Source of the DNA: an uncultured Polaribacter sp.
Lineage (GTDB): Bacteria; Bacteroidota; Bacteroidia; Flavobacteriales; Flavobacteriaceae
Assembly: GCA_943787375.1 (NCBI GenBank)
Contig: CALSME010000005.1
Coordinates: 272,211-336,210, forward strand
DNA length: 64,000 bases
Reading direction: 5' to 3'
Shown here: positions 26,124 to 35,142 of the stretch, in pieces
Position numbering within the stretch: the first letter of the stretch is position 1
Layout of the letters: each line of letters starts with the position of its first letter
Notes under the pieces: model-generated
The model's input: the letters and a program-made list of their open reading frames with translations, nothing else
Databases searched by the model: none
Told to the model about the DNA's origin: nothing
Made by a program: the position numbers and the translations under genes

Positions 26124-28037
26124 ATGTTAGACGAGAATCAAGAGAAAGTAGAAGACAATAAAAGTAATTCAGAGCAAGAGGTTGTTTCGAGTTCAGAGAA
26201 GACCACGGAAACAGAACAACAAGTGATTTCTACATCCGAAAGTCAGGAAGTTTCTAGTGCTGTTAATGAAATTGAGGAAGAGATTGCTGCAACCGCAGAA
26301 GAATCTGTAAAACACAATCAAGTTGCAGAAGTTGTCAAAGAAATTGATTATTCTAAAATGCCTTTAGAAAATTTAGTAGCCGAATTAGAGAAAGTTTTAA
26401 CAGAGCAACCTGTTAATAAAGTCAAAAATCAAGTTGATGCAATTAAAAATGCATTCAATCAAAAATTTGGAGCGCTGTTGGCAGAAAAAAAAGCAGCTTT
26501 TATTGAGGCTGGAGGTGAAAGTATTGATTTTCAATTTTCAAGTCCTATAAAGACTACCTACAATTCACTGTTATCTCATCACAAAAAAGAAAGAGATGCT
26601 TATTATAAAGATCAAGAAAAATCTCAAAAGCTCAATTTAGAAAAGCGTTTTGAAGTTATTGAGGCTTTAAAAGCTTTAATTGCGGATGCTAATCCAAAAA
26701 TTATGTACAAGCAATTCAAAGAATTGCAAGATACTTGGCGTGCAATTGGTCCAGTTTCTAAAACAAAGTACAACGATACATGGAAAATTTACCATCATCA
26801 TGTTGAACGTTTTTATGATTTATTACATCTGAGTAATGATTTTAGAGATTTGGATTTTAAAAATAATTTAGAAGAAAAATTAAAAATCATTCAAAAAGCA
26901 GAAGCGCTCGCTGAACATGAAAATATTAATGACTCTTTTAAGCAATTACAAGAATTGCATAAAATTTGGAAAGAAGATATCGGTCCTGTTGCAAGAGAGG
27001 TACGAGAAGAAATTTGGAAAAAGTTTAGCCAAGCAACCAAGAAAATTCATGACAAGCGACACGAGTATCATCGCTCAATGAAAACGAAGTTCGATGAAAT
27101 TATTCAGAAAAAATTAGAAATTGTTGCTAAAATTGAAGCTTTTGATACTTCAAATAATAAAAACCATAATGATTGGCAACAAAGTATTGCCGCTTTAGAA
27201 ACACTACGACAAGCATATTTTAATGCTGGGAAATTGCCATATGCAAAGAGTGAAGAGATTTGGCAAAAATTTAAAGTTGCTACCAAAAAATTTAATAAAG
27301 CAAAAAACAATTTTTACAAAGAAGAGAAAAATAGTCAACAAGACAATTTGAATCAGAAAATTGCACTTATTGAGTTGGCCGAATCATTAAAGGATAGTAC
27401 AGACTGGGAAAATACAACAGAAACCTTCAAAAAAATTCAAGCAGATTGGAAGAAAATTGGACATGTCCCGCGTAAATTTTCTGATGATGTTTGGAAACGT
27501 TTTAAAAGTGCGTGTAACCATTATTTTGATCAATACCACAAAAATAAAAATGCAGTTAGTGAAGAAGATCAACTGATTATTACTGCAAAAAAAGACTTTT
27601 TAGAGCATATTAAAACCCTAGAGATTCACACAAAAGAGGGCGTATTAGAGGCTATTAATTCATGGAAAAGTTTAGGATATCTTCCACGAAGTGTTCGCCA
27701 CTTAGAAGGGAAGTTCAATAAACAAATAGATCGTTTAATTTCTACATTATCCATCGATAAGAATGAAATAGAAATGCTACGTTTTAAGAATAATGTTGAT
27801 GGTTTTGCTACAAATAATGATGTAAGGAAATTAGATGGTGAGCATATTTTTATAAGAAAGAAAATTGATGAGATTGTTAAAGAGATTCAACAATTAGAAA
27901 ATAACTTAGGTTTCTTTTCGAATGCAAAACCAGACAATCCATTAGTTTTGAATGTTATGTCTAAAGTTGAAGTTTTCAGGAAAGACCTCGCTTTATGGAA
28001 AGAGAAGTTGATTTACATTAAGAAAATAGACTATTAA
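26124..28037 (+). CDS. DUF349 domain-containing protein
   Basis: 637 residues. The N-terminal 80 residues are acidic and disordered (rich in Glu, Ser, Thr). The rest consists of about five DUF349 repeats of 70-75 residues, each ending in a pattern like QDTWRAIGPVSKTKYNDTWKIY, HKIWKEDIGPVAREVREEIW, ADWKKIGHVPRKFSDDVWKRF or NSWKSLGYLPRSVRHLEGKF. The repeats are highly helical and basic. The function is not established. It is monocistronic with its own promoter and terminator, and lies after aroE with a 125-bp gap. Confidence 0.88.
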   Translation: MLDENQEKVEDNKSNSEQEVVSSSEKTTETEQQVISTSESQEVSSAVNEIEEEIAATAEESVKHNQVAEVVKEIDYSKMPLENLVAELEKVLTEQPVNKVKNQVDAIKNAFNQKFGALLAEKKAAFIEAGGESIDFQFSSPIKTTYNSLLSHHKKERDAYYKDQEKSQKLNLEKRFEVIEALKALIADANPKIMYKQFKELQDTWRAIGPVSKTKYNDTWKIYHHHVERFYDLLHLSNDFRDLDFKNNLEEKLKIIQKAEALAEHENINDSFKQLQELHKIWKEDIGPVAREVREEIWKKFSQATKKIHDKRHEYHRSMKTKFDEIIQKKLEIVAKIEAFDTSNNKNHNDWQQSIAALETLRQAYFNAGKLPYAKSEEIWQKFKVATKKFNKAKNNFYKEEKNSQQDNLNQKIALIELAESLKDSTDWENTTETFKKIQADWKKIGHVPRKFSDDVWKRFKSACNHYFDQYHKNKNAVSEEDQLIITAKKDFLEHIKTLEIHTKEGVLEAINSWKSLGYLPRSVRHLEGKFNKQIDRLISTLSIDKNEIEMLRFKNNVDGFATNNDVRKLDGEHIFIRKKIDEIVKEIQQLENNLGFFSNAKPDNPLVLNVMSKVEVFRKDLALWKEKLIYIKKIDY

Positions 28038-28070
28038 TCATGTACGGTTAATTTTTTATAGAAAACACCA

Positions 28071-28104
28071 AAAAGGTAGCTATTTAATTTGCTGCCTTTT
28101 TTTT
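28071..28104 (+). terminator. Terminator of the DUF349 gene
   Basis: AAAAGGTAGC and GCTGCCTTTT form a stem with one G-T pair and a 10-nt loop, followed by further T residues; it ends 67 bp after the stop codon. Confidence 0.75.
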
Positions 28105-28168
28105 GTATGCAAATTTATATAATCTCAGGAGTTGGTTTTAATAAGAGGTGTTTTAAAAATAACGGACC

Positions 28169-29068
28169 TTATAATTTATTGAGATGAAGACTTTTTATAA
28201 TACCATCTACCAATCCAATTTTTGGAACATAAATTTTTCTGGCATTACTCCATTTCATAGCCGAAAGATAAATTTTTGTGGCTGGGATAATAACGTCTGC
28301 TCTATCTGGATTAAGACTTAATTCAGAAATGCGTTCTTCAAAACTCATTCGTTTTAAAAACTGATATTGTGCACTCAAATAAATATATGAAATGGGCTTT
28401 CCTTCTGTTCTTCCAGACATTTTAAAAAGTTTATTGATGTTTCCTCCAGAACCAATCAAAGAAATACGTTTAAGGTCTTTGGTATTTTTTTTAATCCATT
28501 TTTCAACATCGGCAAAGATTTCTTTGTTTACTGATTTTTTGTTGTTTATCAATCGGACAGTCCCCATTTTAAAGGACTTAGAATTTACAATTTTACCTTC
28601 AGAAAAAAGGGTAAATTCTGTACTTCCACCTCCGACATCAACATATAAATAAGAATTATCTCCTTCAATTAATTCATTTAAATCTGTGGATGATATAATC
28701 GCAGCTTCTTCTTTCCCTCCAATAATATCGATTTGAACACCTGTTTTTTGGAAGATTTGTTGTACAACTTCTTCTCCATTACGAGCTTCTCTCATTGCTG
28801 AAGTAGCACAGGCTTTGAAACGCTCTACATGATGGGTTTTCATTAAAAGTTTAAAAGCATTTAGAGCATCAACTAATCTTTGAATACTGTCTTCAGAGAT
28901 CATCCCTTGTGCTACAAATACTTCAGCACCTAAGCGAATAGGTACTCGAACCAATGACGACTTTTTAAACTTTGGCTCTTTATCCTTAGAGATAATAACA
29001 TTAGAGATTAAAAGTCGAATTGCATTCGAACCAATATCTATTGCTCCATATTTTTTTATTTCTAACAA
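28169..29068 (-). CDS. Ppx/GppA phosphatase family protein
   Basis: Exopolyphosphatase or pppGpp phosphatase, 299 residues. Only the two-lobed actin-like core is present, without the C-terminal HD-type extension of E. coli Ppx. Motifs: GAIDIGSNAIRLLI (phosphate 1), YVDVGGGSTEF (phosphate 2) and SLIGSGGNINKL. Substrate choice cannot be read from the sequence. It starts 6 bp after the sixA stop and is likely cotranscribed with it. Confidence 0.9.
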   Translation of the reverse strand: MLEIKKYGAIDIGSNAIRLLISNVIISKDKEPKFKKSSLVRVPIRLGAEVFVAQGMISEDSIQRLVDALNAFKLLMKTHHVERFKACATSAMREARNGEEVVQQIFQKTGVQIDIIGGKEEAAIISSTDLNELIEGDNSYLYVDVGGGSTEFTLFSEGKIVNSKSFKMGTVRLINNKKSVNKEIFADVEKWIKKNTKDLKRISLIGSGGNINKLFKMSGRTEGKPISYIYLSAQYQFLKRMSFEERISELSLNPDRADVIIPATKIYLSAMKWSNARKIYVPKIGLVDGIIKSLHLNKL

Positions 29069-29074
29069 ACGCTC

Positions 29075-29563
29075 CTATTTATGGTTCTTGGGAATTTCTA
29101 TCATAAAAGTTTTTCCTTTTTTGATATTTTTCCAATGTTTATCATCAAACTGAATTCCAATCACTCCACAAGTGGAAACATGTGAAATGGGTCTGTTTCC
29201 AAATTTATTTACAAAAGAATTGATGCCATGGTCATGACTGAAAATAATTGCAGAATCAAAACTATCATCGAGTGCATTTACTGTCTTTACCAGGTATCCG
29301 TCACTAAAACTATACAATTGTTTTCGAATATAAAGATTGGAAAGGGGGTATTTTAAATTTTCACAAAAAATAACTGCAGTATGCAATGCCCTATTTGCAC
29401 TACTAGAAATAAAAACATCTGGTTTGTCTATTGTAGTTGCTAAAAATTTAGAAACTAAATGAGCATCTTTTATGCCCCTTTTTTTTAGAGGTCTATCAAT
29501 GTCTTCAATACCTTCATAATCCCAAGAAGATTTTGCATGACGAACAATGTATAACGTTTTCAT
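29075..29563 (-). CDS. SixA-type histidine phosphatase
   Basis: 162 residues of the histidine-phosphatase (phosphoglycerate-mutase-like) superfamily. Catalytic RHAKSSWD near residues 8-15, second catalytic His in FSHDHGIN, and RPLKKRGIKDA with the conserved Arg. In E. coli SixA dephosphorylates histidine phosphotransfer proteins; the substrate here is not known. Cotranscribed upstream of ppx/gppA. Confidence 0.85.
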   Translation of the reverse strand: MKTLYIVRHAKSSWDYEGIEDIDRPLKKRGIKDAHLVSKFLATTIDKPDVFISSSANRALHTAVIFCENLKYPLSNLYIRKQLYSFSDGYLVKTVNALDDSFDSAIIFSHDHGINSFVNKFGNRPISHVSTCGVIGIQFDDKHWKNIKKGKTFMIEIPKNHK

Positions 29564-29594
29564 TTTATTATTATTGATATGTAAATATAAAAAT

Positions 29595-30242
29595 TTAGGG
29601 AGCCAATCGCTCTAGTTTCCATGAAAAATCTTTTCTTAATGAGTATCTCATTCGATCATGCATTCGATTTGGTCTTCCTTGCCAAAATTCAATAGAAATA
29701 GGTTTTACTAAATAGCCTCCCCAATGCTCAGGTCTGGGTATTTCTTTTCCTTGGTATTCTTTTTCGAAGGAAGCTAACTGTTTTTCTAATTCTTTTTTAG
29801 AAGCTACGACTCTACTTTGAGGAGATGCCCAAGCACCTAGTTTACTACCATTTGGTCTTGATTCAAAATAACCATCAGATAAGTTCTCTGCTAATTTTTC
29901 TGCAGTTCCTTTGATAATGATTTGTTGCTCTAAAGCGGGCCAAAAAAAAGACAAACAAATATGATTGTTTTCTTCTATGGCTTTTCCTTTTTCTGAGGTA
30001 TAGTTTGTGTAAAAAATGAAGCCCTCCCAAGTGTATTTTTTTAACAGAACTACTCTGCTTTTTGGAAACCCATCATTTCCAATTGTTGAAATGGTCATGG
30101 CATTGGTTTCTACGATTGCATTGGATGCATCTGCATTCAAAAACCAATCTTTGAATAATTCCATTGGGTTTTCTGGGCAGTTACTTTCTAGCAATTCTTG
30201 CTTCTCGTAAGATTTACGATAGTTACTTAAGTCTTTAGGCAT
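29595..30242 (-). CDS. pdxH: Pyridoxamine 5'-phosphate oxidase
   Basis: FMN enzyme that makes pyridoxal 5'-phosphate from PNP or PMP. 215 residues. N-terminal ENPMELFKDWF, FMN-binding SRVVLLKKYTWEGFIFYTNY, QSRVVAS, and the C-terminal signature FWQGRPNRMHDRMRYS ending WKLERLAP. Lies 3 bp downstream of the symporter gene. Confidence 0.97.
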   Translation of the reverse strand: MPKDLSNYRKSYEKQELLESNCPENPMELFKDWFLNADASNAIVETNAMTISTIGNDGFPKSRVVLLKKYTWEGFIFYTNYTSEKGKAIEENNHICLSFFWPALEQQIIIKGTAEKLAENLSDGYFESRPNGSKLGAWASPQSRVVASKKELEKQLASFEKEYQGKEIPRPEHWGGYLVKPISIEFWQGRPNRMHDRMRYSLRKDFSWKLERLAP

Positions 30243-30244
30243 TG

Positions 30245-31699
30245 TTACTTTCTTTTAATCAAATATAATCCAATAAAAGTAATCAAACCGTTCAATGGTA
30301 AAATTTCCCAATGAAATTGATATGTACCAATTATGCTTTCAGGCAAAGAGGTGATTATAAAGCTTATTGCAATGGAAAGGAGTGCAACAATCCAAGCATA
30401 TTTGTCTTTAATTGGATGTTTTGTAAAAATACCGAAAGTAAACAATCCTAATAAAGGACCATAGGTGAATGTTGCAAATTTGAATAAGTTACCAACAACA
30501 TTTCCTTCAAGATTATTAAATAAAATAACGACTAAGATTAATAAGATAGAGACTCCAATATGTATTTTTTTACGTAATGGTTTTTGTTGCTCTATTGGTT
30601 TTTTTTCAATTTCTAAAAAATCTACTGAAAAGGACGTTGTTAGTGATGTTAATGCAGAGTCTGCACTAGAATAGGCTGCAGCAATTAAACCAATAATGAA
30701 TGTGACAGCCAGTCCAGTTCCTAAATTTTGATTCATTGCAATTTCTGGAAATAGCAAGTCTGTTCTTGTTATTCCATCTACAATAGGGATTGATACTCCT
30801 ATTTTTTCAGAATATATAAATAATAAAGCGCCTAAGGATAAAAAGAAGAAATTGACAATCACTATTAATATAGCCATTGTAATCATGTTTTTTTGAGCTT
30901 CTTTGTTGTTTTTACACGTTAAATTTTTTTGCATCATATCTTGGTCCAAGCCCGTCATTGCTACTGCAATAAAAATACCACCTATAAAATATTTCCAGAA
31001 GTATGTTTTAGCATTTATATCTTCAAAAAAGAAAATTTGTCCTTTCATTGTAAATTCTTCTGAATATAAAAATTCAACAAAAGTCCAATCTAATTGCTCA
31101 TTGATTAAATAAATAGAGAATCCTACGGCAATTAACATTGCTAGTGTTTGTAGTGTGTCTGTCCATACAATGGTTTTTATTCCGCCTCTAAAAGTGTAAA
31201 TCCAAATTAAAAGAATTGAAAGTATTACGGTAATTTCAAAAGGAACGCCCAGTTCTTCAAAAACAATGTATTGCATTGCTATAGAAACTAAAAATAATCT
31301 AAAGGAAGCTCCTGTAACTCTTGACAATAAAAAGAAGAAAGCACCTGTTTTGTAACTTGTTTTTCCAAAACGTTGCTCTAAATATTGATAGATAGAAGTG
31401 ATGTTTAATTTATAATAAAGCGGGAGCAATATAAAAACGATGATTAAATAGCCAAAGAAAAAACCAAAGACTCCTTGCATATAAGCAAATTGCTGTCCAT
31501 TAACCATTCCTGGTACAGAAATAAAAGTTACCCCAGAAAGTGAAGCGCCAATCATGCCAAATGCAACTAGATACCATGGGGAATTTCTTTTTGCTTTAAA
31601 AAACACCTCATTAGAATCTTCTTTTCCTGTAAAGTAGGCGATAGTAATTAACACCAAGAAGTAGGCGATTATCAAAAGGAAAATATGATATGATTGCAT
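30245..31699 (-). CDS. Sodium:solute symporter (SSS family)
   Basis: A 484-residue inner-membrane protein with about 13 transmembrane helices. I start it at the ATG at 31699 (MQSYHIFLLIIAYF); the frame is open 25 codons further, but that stretch is polar, contains the predicted -7 box and approaches recR. SSS features: FFKAKRNSPWYLVAFGMIGASLSGVTFISVPG in the first two helices, GLDQDMMQKNL, and GLIAAAYSSADSALTSLTTS with the sodium-site serines. The substrate is unknown. Confidence 0.9.
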   Translation of the reverse strand: MQSYHIFLLIIAYFLVLITIAYFTGKEDSNEVFFKAKRNSPWYLVAFGMIGASLSGVTFISVPGMVNGQQFAYMQGVFGFFFGYLIIVFILLPLYYKLNITSIYQYLEQRFGKTSYKTGAFFFLLSRVTGASFRLFLVSIAMQYIVFEELGVPFEITVILSILLIWIYTFRGGIKTIVWTDTLQTLAMLIAVGFSIYLINEQLDWTFVEFLYSEEFTMKGQIFFFEDINAKTYFWKYFIGGIFIAVAMTGLDQDMMQKNLTCKNNKEAQKNMITMAILIVIVNFFFLSLGALLFIYSEKIGVSIPIVDGITRTDLLFPEIAMNQNLGTGLAVTFIIGLIAAAYSSADSALTSLTTSFSVDFLEIEKKPIEQQKPLRKKIHIGVSILLILVVILFNNLEGNVVGNLFKFATFTYGPLLGLFTFGIFTKHPIKDKYAWIVALLSIAISFIITSLPESIIGTYQFHWEILPLNGLITFIGLYLIKRK

Positions 31700-31729
31700 G
31701 GATTGCTTTTTTTGTAAATTATTGAGATA

Positions 31730-31737
31730 CGAATATA
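31730..31737 (-). promoter_or_regulatory. -7 box of the symporter gene
   Basis: Minus-strand TATATTCG (7 of 8 to TAnnTTTG), 30 bp upstream of the ATG at 31699. It lies inside the longer open frame and so supports the shorter start. Confidence 0.4.
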
Positions 31738-31780
31738 TGTTTTTCTGTCTTCTTTTTAGGATTTCGTAATTCATAATTCG

Positions 31781-31788
31781 TAATTTTG
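31781..31788 (+). promoter_or_regulatory. recR -7 box, nearly leaderless
   Basis: TAATTTTG, a perfect -7 box, ends 6 nt before the recR ATG at 31795. Transcription would start 1-2 nt before or at the ATG. Confidence 0.5.
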
Positions 31789-31794
31789 TTGGCT

Positions 31795-32412
31795 ATGGAG
31801 TTTTCATCAAAATTATTGGAAAATGCAGTGAACGAAGTTTCTCGTTTGCCCGGAATTGGAAAGCGAACAGCCTTGCGTTTGGTTTTGCATTTACTGAAGC
31901 AACCAAAAGAGAATACAAAGTATTTGTCGGAAGCACTATTGCATTTAAGAAATGATGTTGAAACCTGTGAGAAGTGTCATAACATTTCAGATACTGTTTT
32001 GTGTGCTATTTGTAAAAATCCAAAACGAAACTCAGAAATTATTTGCGTTGTTGAAGACATAAGAGATGTAATGGCTATTGAAAGCACCTCTCAGTTTAAT
32101 GGAGTCTATCATGTTTTGGGAGGGAAGATTTCTCCAATCGAAGGCATAGGACCACAAAATTTGCAAATTGAATCTTTGGTCAATAAAGTTGAAAATGGGG
32201 AAGCTAAAGAATTGATTTTTGCTTTAAGTTCTACGATGGAAGGAGACACGACCAACTTTTACATTTTTAAACAAATCGAAAAATTTGACATTACCACTTC
32301 AACCATAGCTCGTGGAATTTCTGTGGGTGATGAATTAGAGTATGCCGATGAAGTAACTTTAGGGAGATCTATTGTGAATCGTATCCCCTTCGAACAAAGT
32401 GTTCGAGAGTAG
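31795..32412 (+). CDS. recR: Recombination mediator RecR
   Basis: Acts with RecF/RecO in loading RecA on gapped DNA. 205 residues from the ATG at 31795; a TTG three codons earlier overlaps the -7 box. Helix-hairpin-helix [12 protein letters not shown] (about 18-29), Cys4 zinc finger (Cys58, 61, 70, 73 in [16 protein letters not shown]), TOPRIM beginning [14 protein letters not shown], and a C-terminal Walker-like [15 protein letters not shown]. Divergent from the symporter. Confidence 0.96.
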   Translation: MEFSSKLLENAVNEVSRLPGIGKRTALRLVLHLLKQPKENTKYLSEALLHLRNDVETCEKCHNISDTVLCAICKNPKRNSEIICVVEDIRDVMAIESTSQFNGVYHVLGGKISPIEGIGPQNLQIESLVNKVENGEAKELIFALSSTMEGDTTNFYIFKQIEKFDITTSTIARGISVGDELEYADEVTLGRSIVNRIPFEQSVRE

Positions 32413-32425
32413 AGGTGATTCTTAC

Positions 32426-32845
32426 TTATGAATTTAAGTTCCTTTGAAGCTCCTTTTTTAATTCCATCCTTTTTATAGAATAGGTTTTCGATTTGTCATT
32501 CAAGATATTGATTAGTAAAATGCCTTTTTTAGCTAATTCTTTCCCGTTGTATTGTTCACTCACCTCAAGTGTAGCCGATTTTTTTATGAATACATTTAAT
32601 AATTCAGCCAATTTCTCAATGGGTATTTCCTGTAACTCTTTAAATTTGTTTATAAAATCAAAGGAAGAAATTGATGCAATTTCTTTTAATGAGATTCCCC
32701 ATTTTTTTCTTATGAAATCATCTGTTTCTCGAATTCCATTTTCTAACTCATCCTTATTTGAGGTATTAAGGTTGCTGATCAAATTTGTTATAAAAAGGGT
32801 TAGTTTTTTTATTTCTCTTAAAAAATAATCTGATTCTTGTTGCAT
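32426..32845 (-). CDS. Hypothetical protein, helical
   Basis: 139 residues with no recognised family. Predicted almost fully helical, charged, without signal peptide or membrane segment (IKKLTLFITNLISNL, then FINKFKELQEIPIEKLAELL, then SIKRMELKKELQRNL). The reading frame is clean and fills the gap between recR and hemJ; the start is 41 bp upstream of no other gene, so it is probably transcribed after hemJ. It may be a structured adaptor. Unknown function. Confidence 0.55.
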   Translation of the reverse strand: MQQESDYFLREIKKLTLFITNLISNLNTSNKDELENGIRETDDFIRKKWGISLKEIASISSFDFINKFKELQEIPIEKLAELLNVFIKKSATLEVSEQYNGKELAKKGILLINILNDKSKTYSIKRMELKKELQRNLNS

Positions 32846-32885
32846 ATCGATTTTATTTCCTTGAGCTATAGAAGGCCAAAACTAC

Positions 32886-33476
32886 TTACTGCACAGTATT
32901 TTCACCCTCTTCCAAAACCTCTTTTTCTGCCTTTTCCCAGTTTTTCTTTTCTCGAAGGGTCTTGTAAAGCTTAATGCCCAACATCATTAAAACTCCAAAA
33001 AGGAGAATGCCAATAACGCCCCAAATCCAATTAATGGCACTTTTTACAGTAACTAGAAATACAATTGCAAACAAAAGAATGGTAGAGACTTCATTAAAAA
33101 TGCGCAATTTTAAAGCAGAATATTTCACTACATTTTTTTGGAGTTTGGTAAAGATTTTATGACAGTATCCGTGGTAAAAGTAAAGCGCAAATACAAAGGA
33201 GAGTTTTATCAACATCCAGGGCTCTTCTAAGTAATATGGATTTGTGTAAAGCATCCAAAACGCAAAAATACTTGCCAAAACTGCAGAGGGCCAAGTAATA
33301 ATATACCACAACCTTTTACTCATTAATTTGTATTGAGTTTGTAAAATTTCTTTCGCAGGTTCCGATTTTTGCTCCGCTTCTGTTTGATAAATAAACAAAC
33401 GAACAATGTAAAACAACCCAGCAAACCAAGTCACTACAAAAATAATATGCAATGCTTTTACGTACAAGAAATCCAT
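32886..33476 (-). CDS. hemJ: Protoporphyrinogen IX oxidase HemJ (CopD-like membrane protein)
   Basis: Oxidises protoporphyrinogen IX to protoporphyrin IX, the penultimate heme step. 196 residues with four to five membrane helices. Matches HemJ: KALHIIFVVTWFAGLFY with conserved His10, KRLWYIITWPSAVLAS, and LIKLSFVFALYFYHGYCHK with conserved Lys91. Often named CopD-family, but copper-transport genes are absent and it lies 20 bp downstream of hemH. No hemG or hemY is seen in the cluster, which supports the HemJ role. Confidence 0.85.
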   Translation of the reverse strand: MDFLYVKALHIIFVVTWFAGLFYIVRLFIYQTEAEQKSEPAKEILQTQYKLMSKRLWYIITWPSAVLASIFAFWMLYTNPYYLEEPWMLIKLSFVFALYFYHGYCHKIFTKLQKNVVKYSALKLRIFNEVSTILLFAIVFLVTVKSAINWIWGVIGILLFGVLMMLGIKLYKTLREKKNWEKAEKEVLEEGENTVQ

Positions 33477-33496
33477 AGTAGTATATTTTTAAAGTT

Positions 33497-34552
33497 TTAG
33501 ACTTCCTTTTTAAGAACAACGTCATCTTTCAATCCCCAGTCTTCCATCCAATTGACCAGAACTTGTACCCAATCATCATTGTCATTCATACAAGGAATTG
33601 CATAAAATGCTTCACCACCAGCCTCTAAAAATTCCTCTTTACCTTCCATTGCAATTTCTTCTAAGGTTTCTAAACAATCAGAAACAAAAGCAGGGGTAAC
33701 CACCGCTAATTTTTTCACTCCTTCTTCTGGGTATTTTTCAAACATTTTGTCTGTGTATGGCTGTAGCCAAGGATCGCCTGCCAATCTAGATTGAAAGGAA
33801 ACAAAATATTGATGTGGTTGCAGGTCTAAGTATGCTACAACTTGTTTGGTTGTTTCGTAACATTGATGTTTGTAACAAAACTCATGTGCAGCAGAACTTG
33901 TTTTACAGCAAGCAAAATTTTTACTATCTGAGGGATTGCAGTGTTTTTTTGTAATATCAGATTTTCTTACATGCCTTTCTGGAATTCCATGGTATGAAAA
34001 CAAAATTTTATCCCATTCTTTACCATCGAGGTGATTTTTAATACTATCTCCCAAAACTTTTATGTAGTCTTTTTTATGATAAAAAGCAGGAATATCAGAA
34101 AAGGTCATTTTTGGAAAGAATTGTTGTCTTAATTCTTCTGCTAAAACCAAAATTGTTTCAGTTGTTGCCATCGCATGTTGAGGATATAAAGGCACAATTA
34201 ACACCTCAGTAACTCCTTTGTCATGCAATTCTTGCAAACCTGTTTTTATACTAGGGCTTCCATAACGCATTGCCAAAGCAACTGGTAATGTTGTTTTGGT
34301 TCTTACTTTTTTTGTCAATCTCTCAGATAATACAATCAAAGGAGAGCCTTCGTCCCACCAGATTTTCTTGTAAGCTTTTGCAGATTTTTTTGGTCTTGTA
34401 TTTAAAATAATACCTCTAACCAATAGGGTTCTGAGCCATTTTGGGGCGTCTATAACGCGCTCATCCATTAAAAATTCATCCAAATATTTTCGAACATCTT
34501 TTGTTGATGTACTATCTGGGGATCCTAAATTTACTAGTAAAACTCCTTTCAT
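33497..34552 (-). CDS. hemH: Ferrochelatase
   Basis: Inserts Fe2+ into protoporphyrin IX. 351 residues. Catalytic His188 in LFSYHGIPERHV, porphyrin-site Glu in the C-terminal part (VSDCLETLEEIAMEG), and the N-terminal VLLVNLGSPDS signature. It carries several Cys (CNPSDSKNFACCKTS), which may be a metal-binding insert. Its ATG overlaps the stop of the methyltransferase gene (ATGA). Confidence 0.97.
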   Translation of the reverse strand: MKGVLLVNLGSPDSTSTKDVRKYLDEFLMDERVIDAPKWLRTLLVRGIILNTRPKKSAKAYKKIWWDEGSPLIVLSERLTKKVRTKTTLPVALAMRYGSPSIKTGLQELHDKGVTEVLIVPLYPQHAMATTETILVLAEELRQQFFPKMTFSDIPAFYHKKDYIKVLGDSIKNHLDGKEWDKILFSYHGIPERHVRKSDITKKHCNPSDSKNFACCKTSSAAHEFCYKHQCYETTKQVVAYLDLQPHQYFVSFQSRLAGDPWLQPYTDKMFEKYPEEGVKKLAVVTPAFVSDCLETLEEIAMEGKEEFLEAGGEAFYAIPCMNDNDDWVQVLVNWMEDWGLKDDVVLKKEV

Positions 34553-35085
34553 TTGTATTCTGAATTTATTTCAGTGTTTTTGATTGTTTTTATTTGATTG
34601 GTCGCCTCATATAAGGTGATTGCTAAACTGTGTATTACATTCATGCTAGAGTTTCTTCCAAACATTGGGATTGCAACGGTATGATCGACAAGTTGAATAT
34701 TTTCAATACCATTTCTTTCGCTTCCCAAAAGTAAAACGATTTTTTCATGATTTTTAAATTCAAAATCTTGAATATTGATGCTTTTATCAGTAATCTCTAT
34801 ACCAATTATTGTATTCCCTGCTGCCTTTAATTCCTGAATGATTGTCTTGAAATTGGAGTAAGAAGCATGTTCAATTTGATTTACGGTATTTCTGGCTGTT
34901 TTCTTGACAATCCTGTTCTCTATTGTTGGAGAACTTTCGTGAAAATAAATCTTTTTAACACCAAAACTTTCAGAAATTCGAAAACACATTCCAATATTTT
35001 CAGGAGTTCTAATCGCATCACAAACAATGGTAATTGGAAATTGCTTTTGATTATTTTCGATGTCGTAATGAGTAAGTTGTTTCAC
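34549..35085 (-). CDS. SpoU-family tRNA/rRNA methyltransferase
   Basis: 178 residues of the SPOUT fold, close to the TrmH/TrmL group of 2'-O-methyltransferases. Motif 1 is CDAIRTPENIGMCFRIS with the catalytic Arg and Asn, motif 2 VLLLGSERNGIENI, motif 3 AIPMFGRNSSMNVIHSLAITLYE. The knotted C-terminus is intact. The target nucleotide is unknown. Overlaps hemH by 4 bp, so it is expressed with ferrochelatase, although no functional link is known. Confidence 0.88.
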   Translation of the reverse strand: MKQLTHYDIENNQKQFPITIVCDAIRTPENIGMCFRISESFGVKKIYFHESSPTIENRIVKKTARNTVNQIEHASYSNFKTIIQELKAAGNTIIGIEITDKSINIQDFEFKNHEKIVLLLGSERNGIENIQLVDHTVAIPMFGRNSSMNVIHSLAITLYEATNQIKTIKNTEINSEYK

Positions 35086-35142
35086 TGTATCGTTGTTTCA
35101 ATTTGTTTTTATTACTGTCAGGCTTCGCTTGCTTTGGCGTTT

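Noticed and set aside
31700..31774. N-terminal extension of the sodium symporter
   Set aside because: A polar stretch containing the predicted -7 box; the normal first helix begins at the ATG at 31699.
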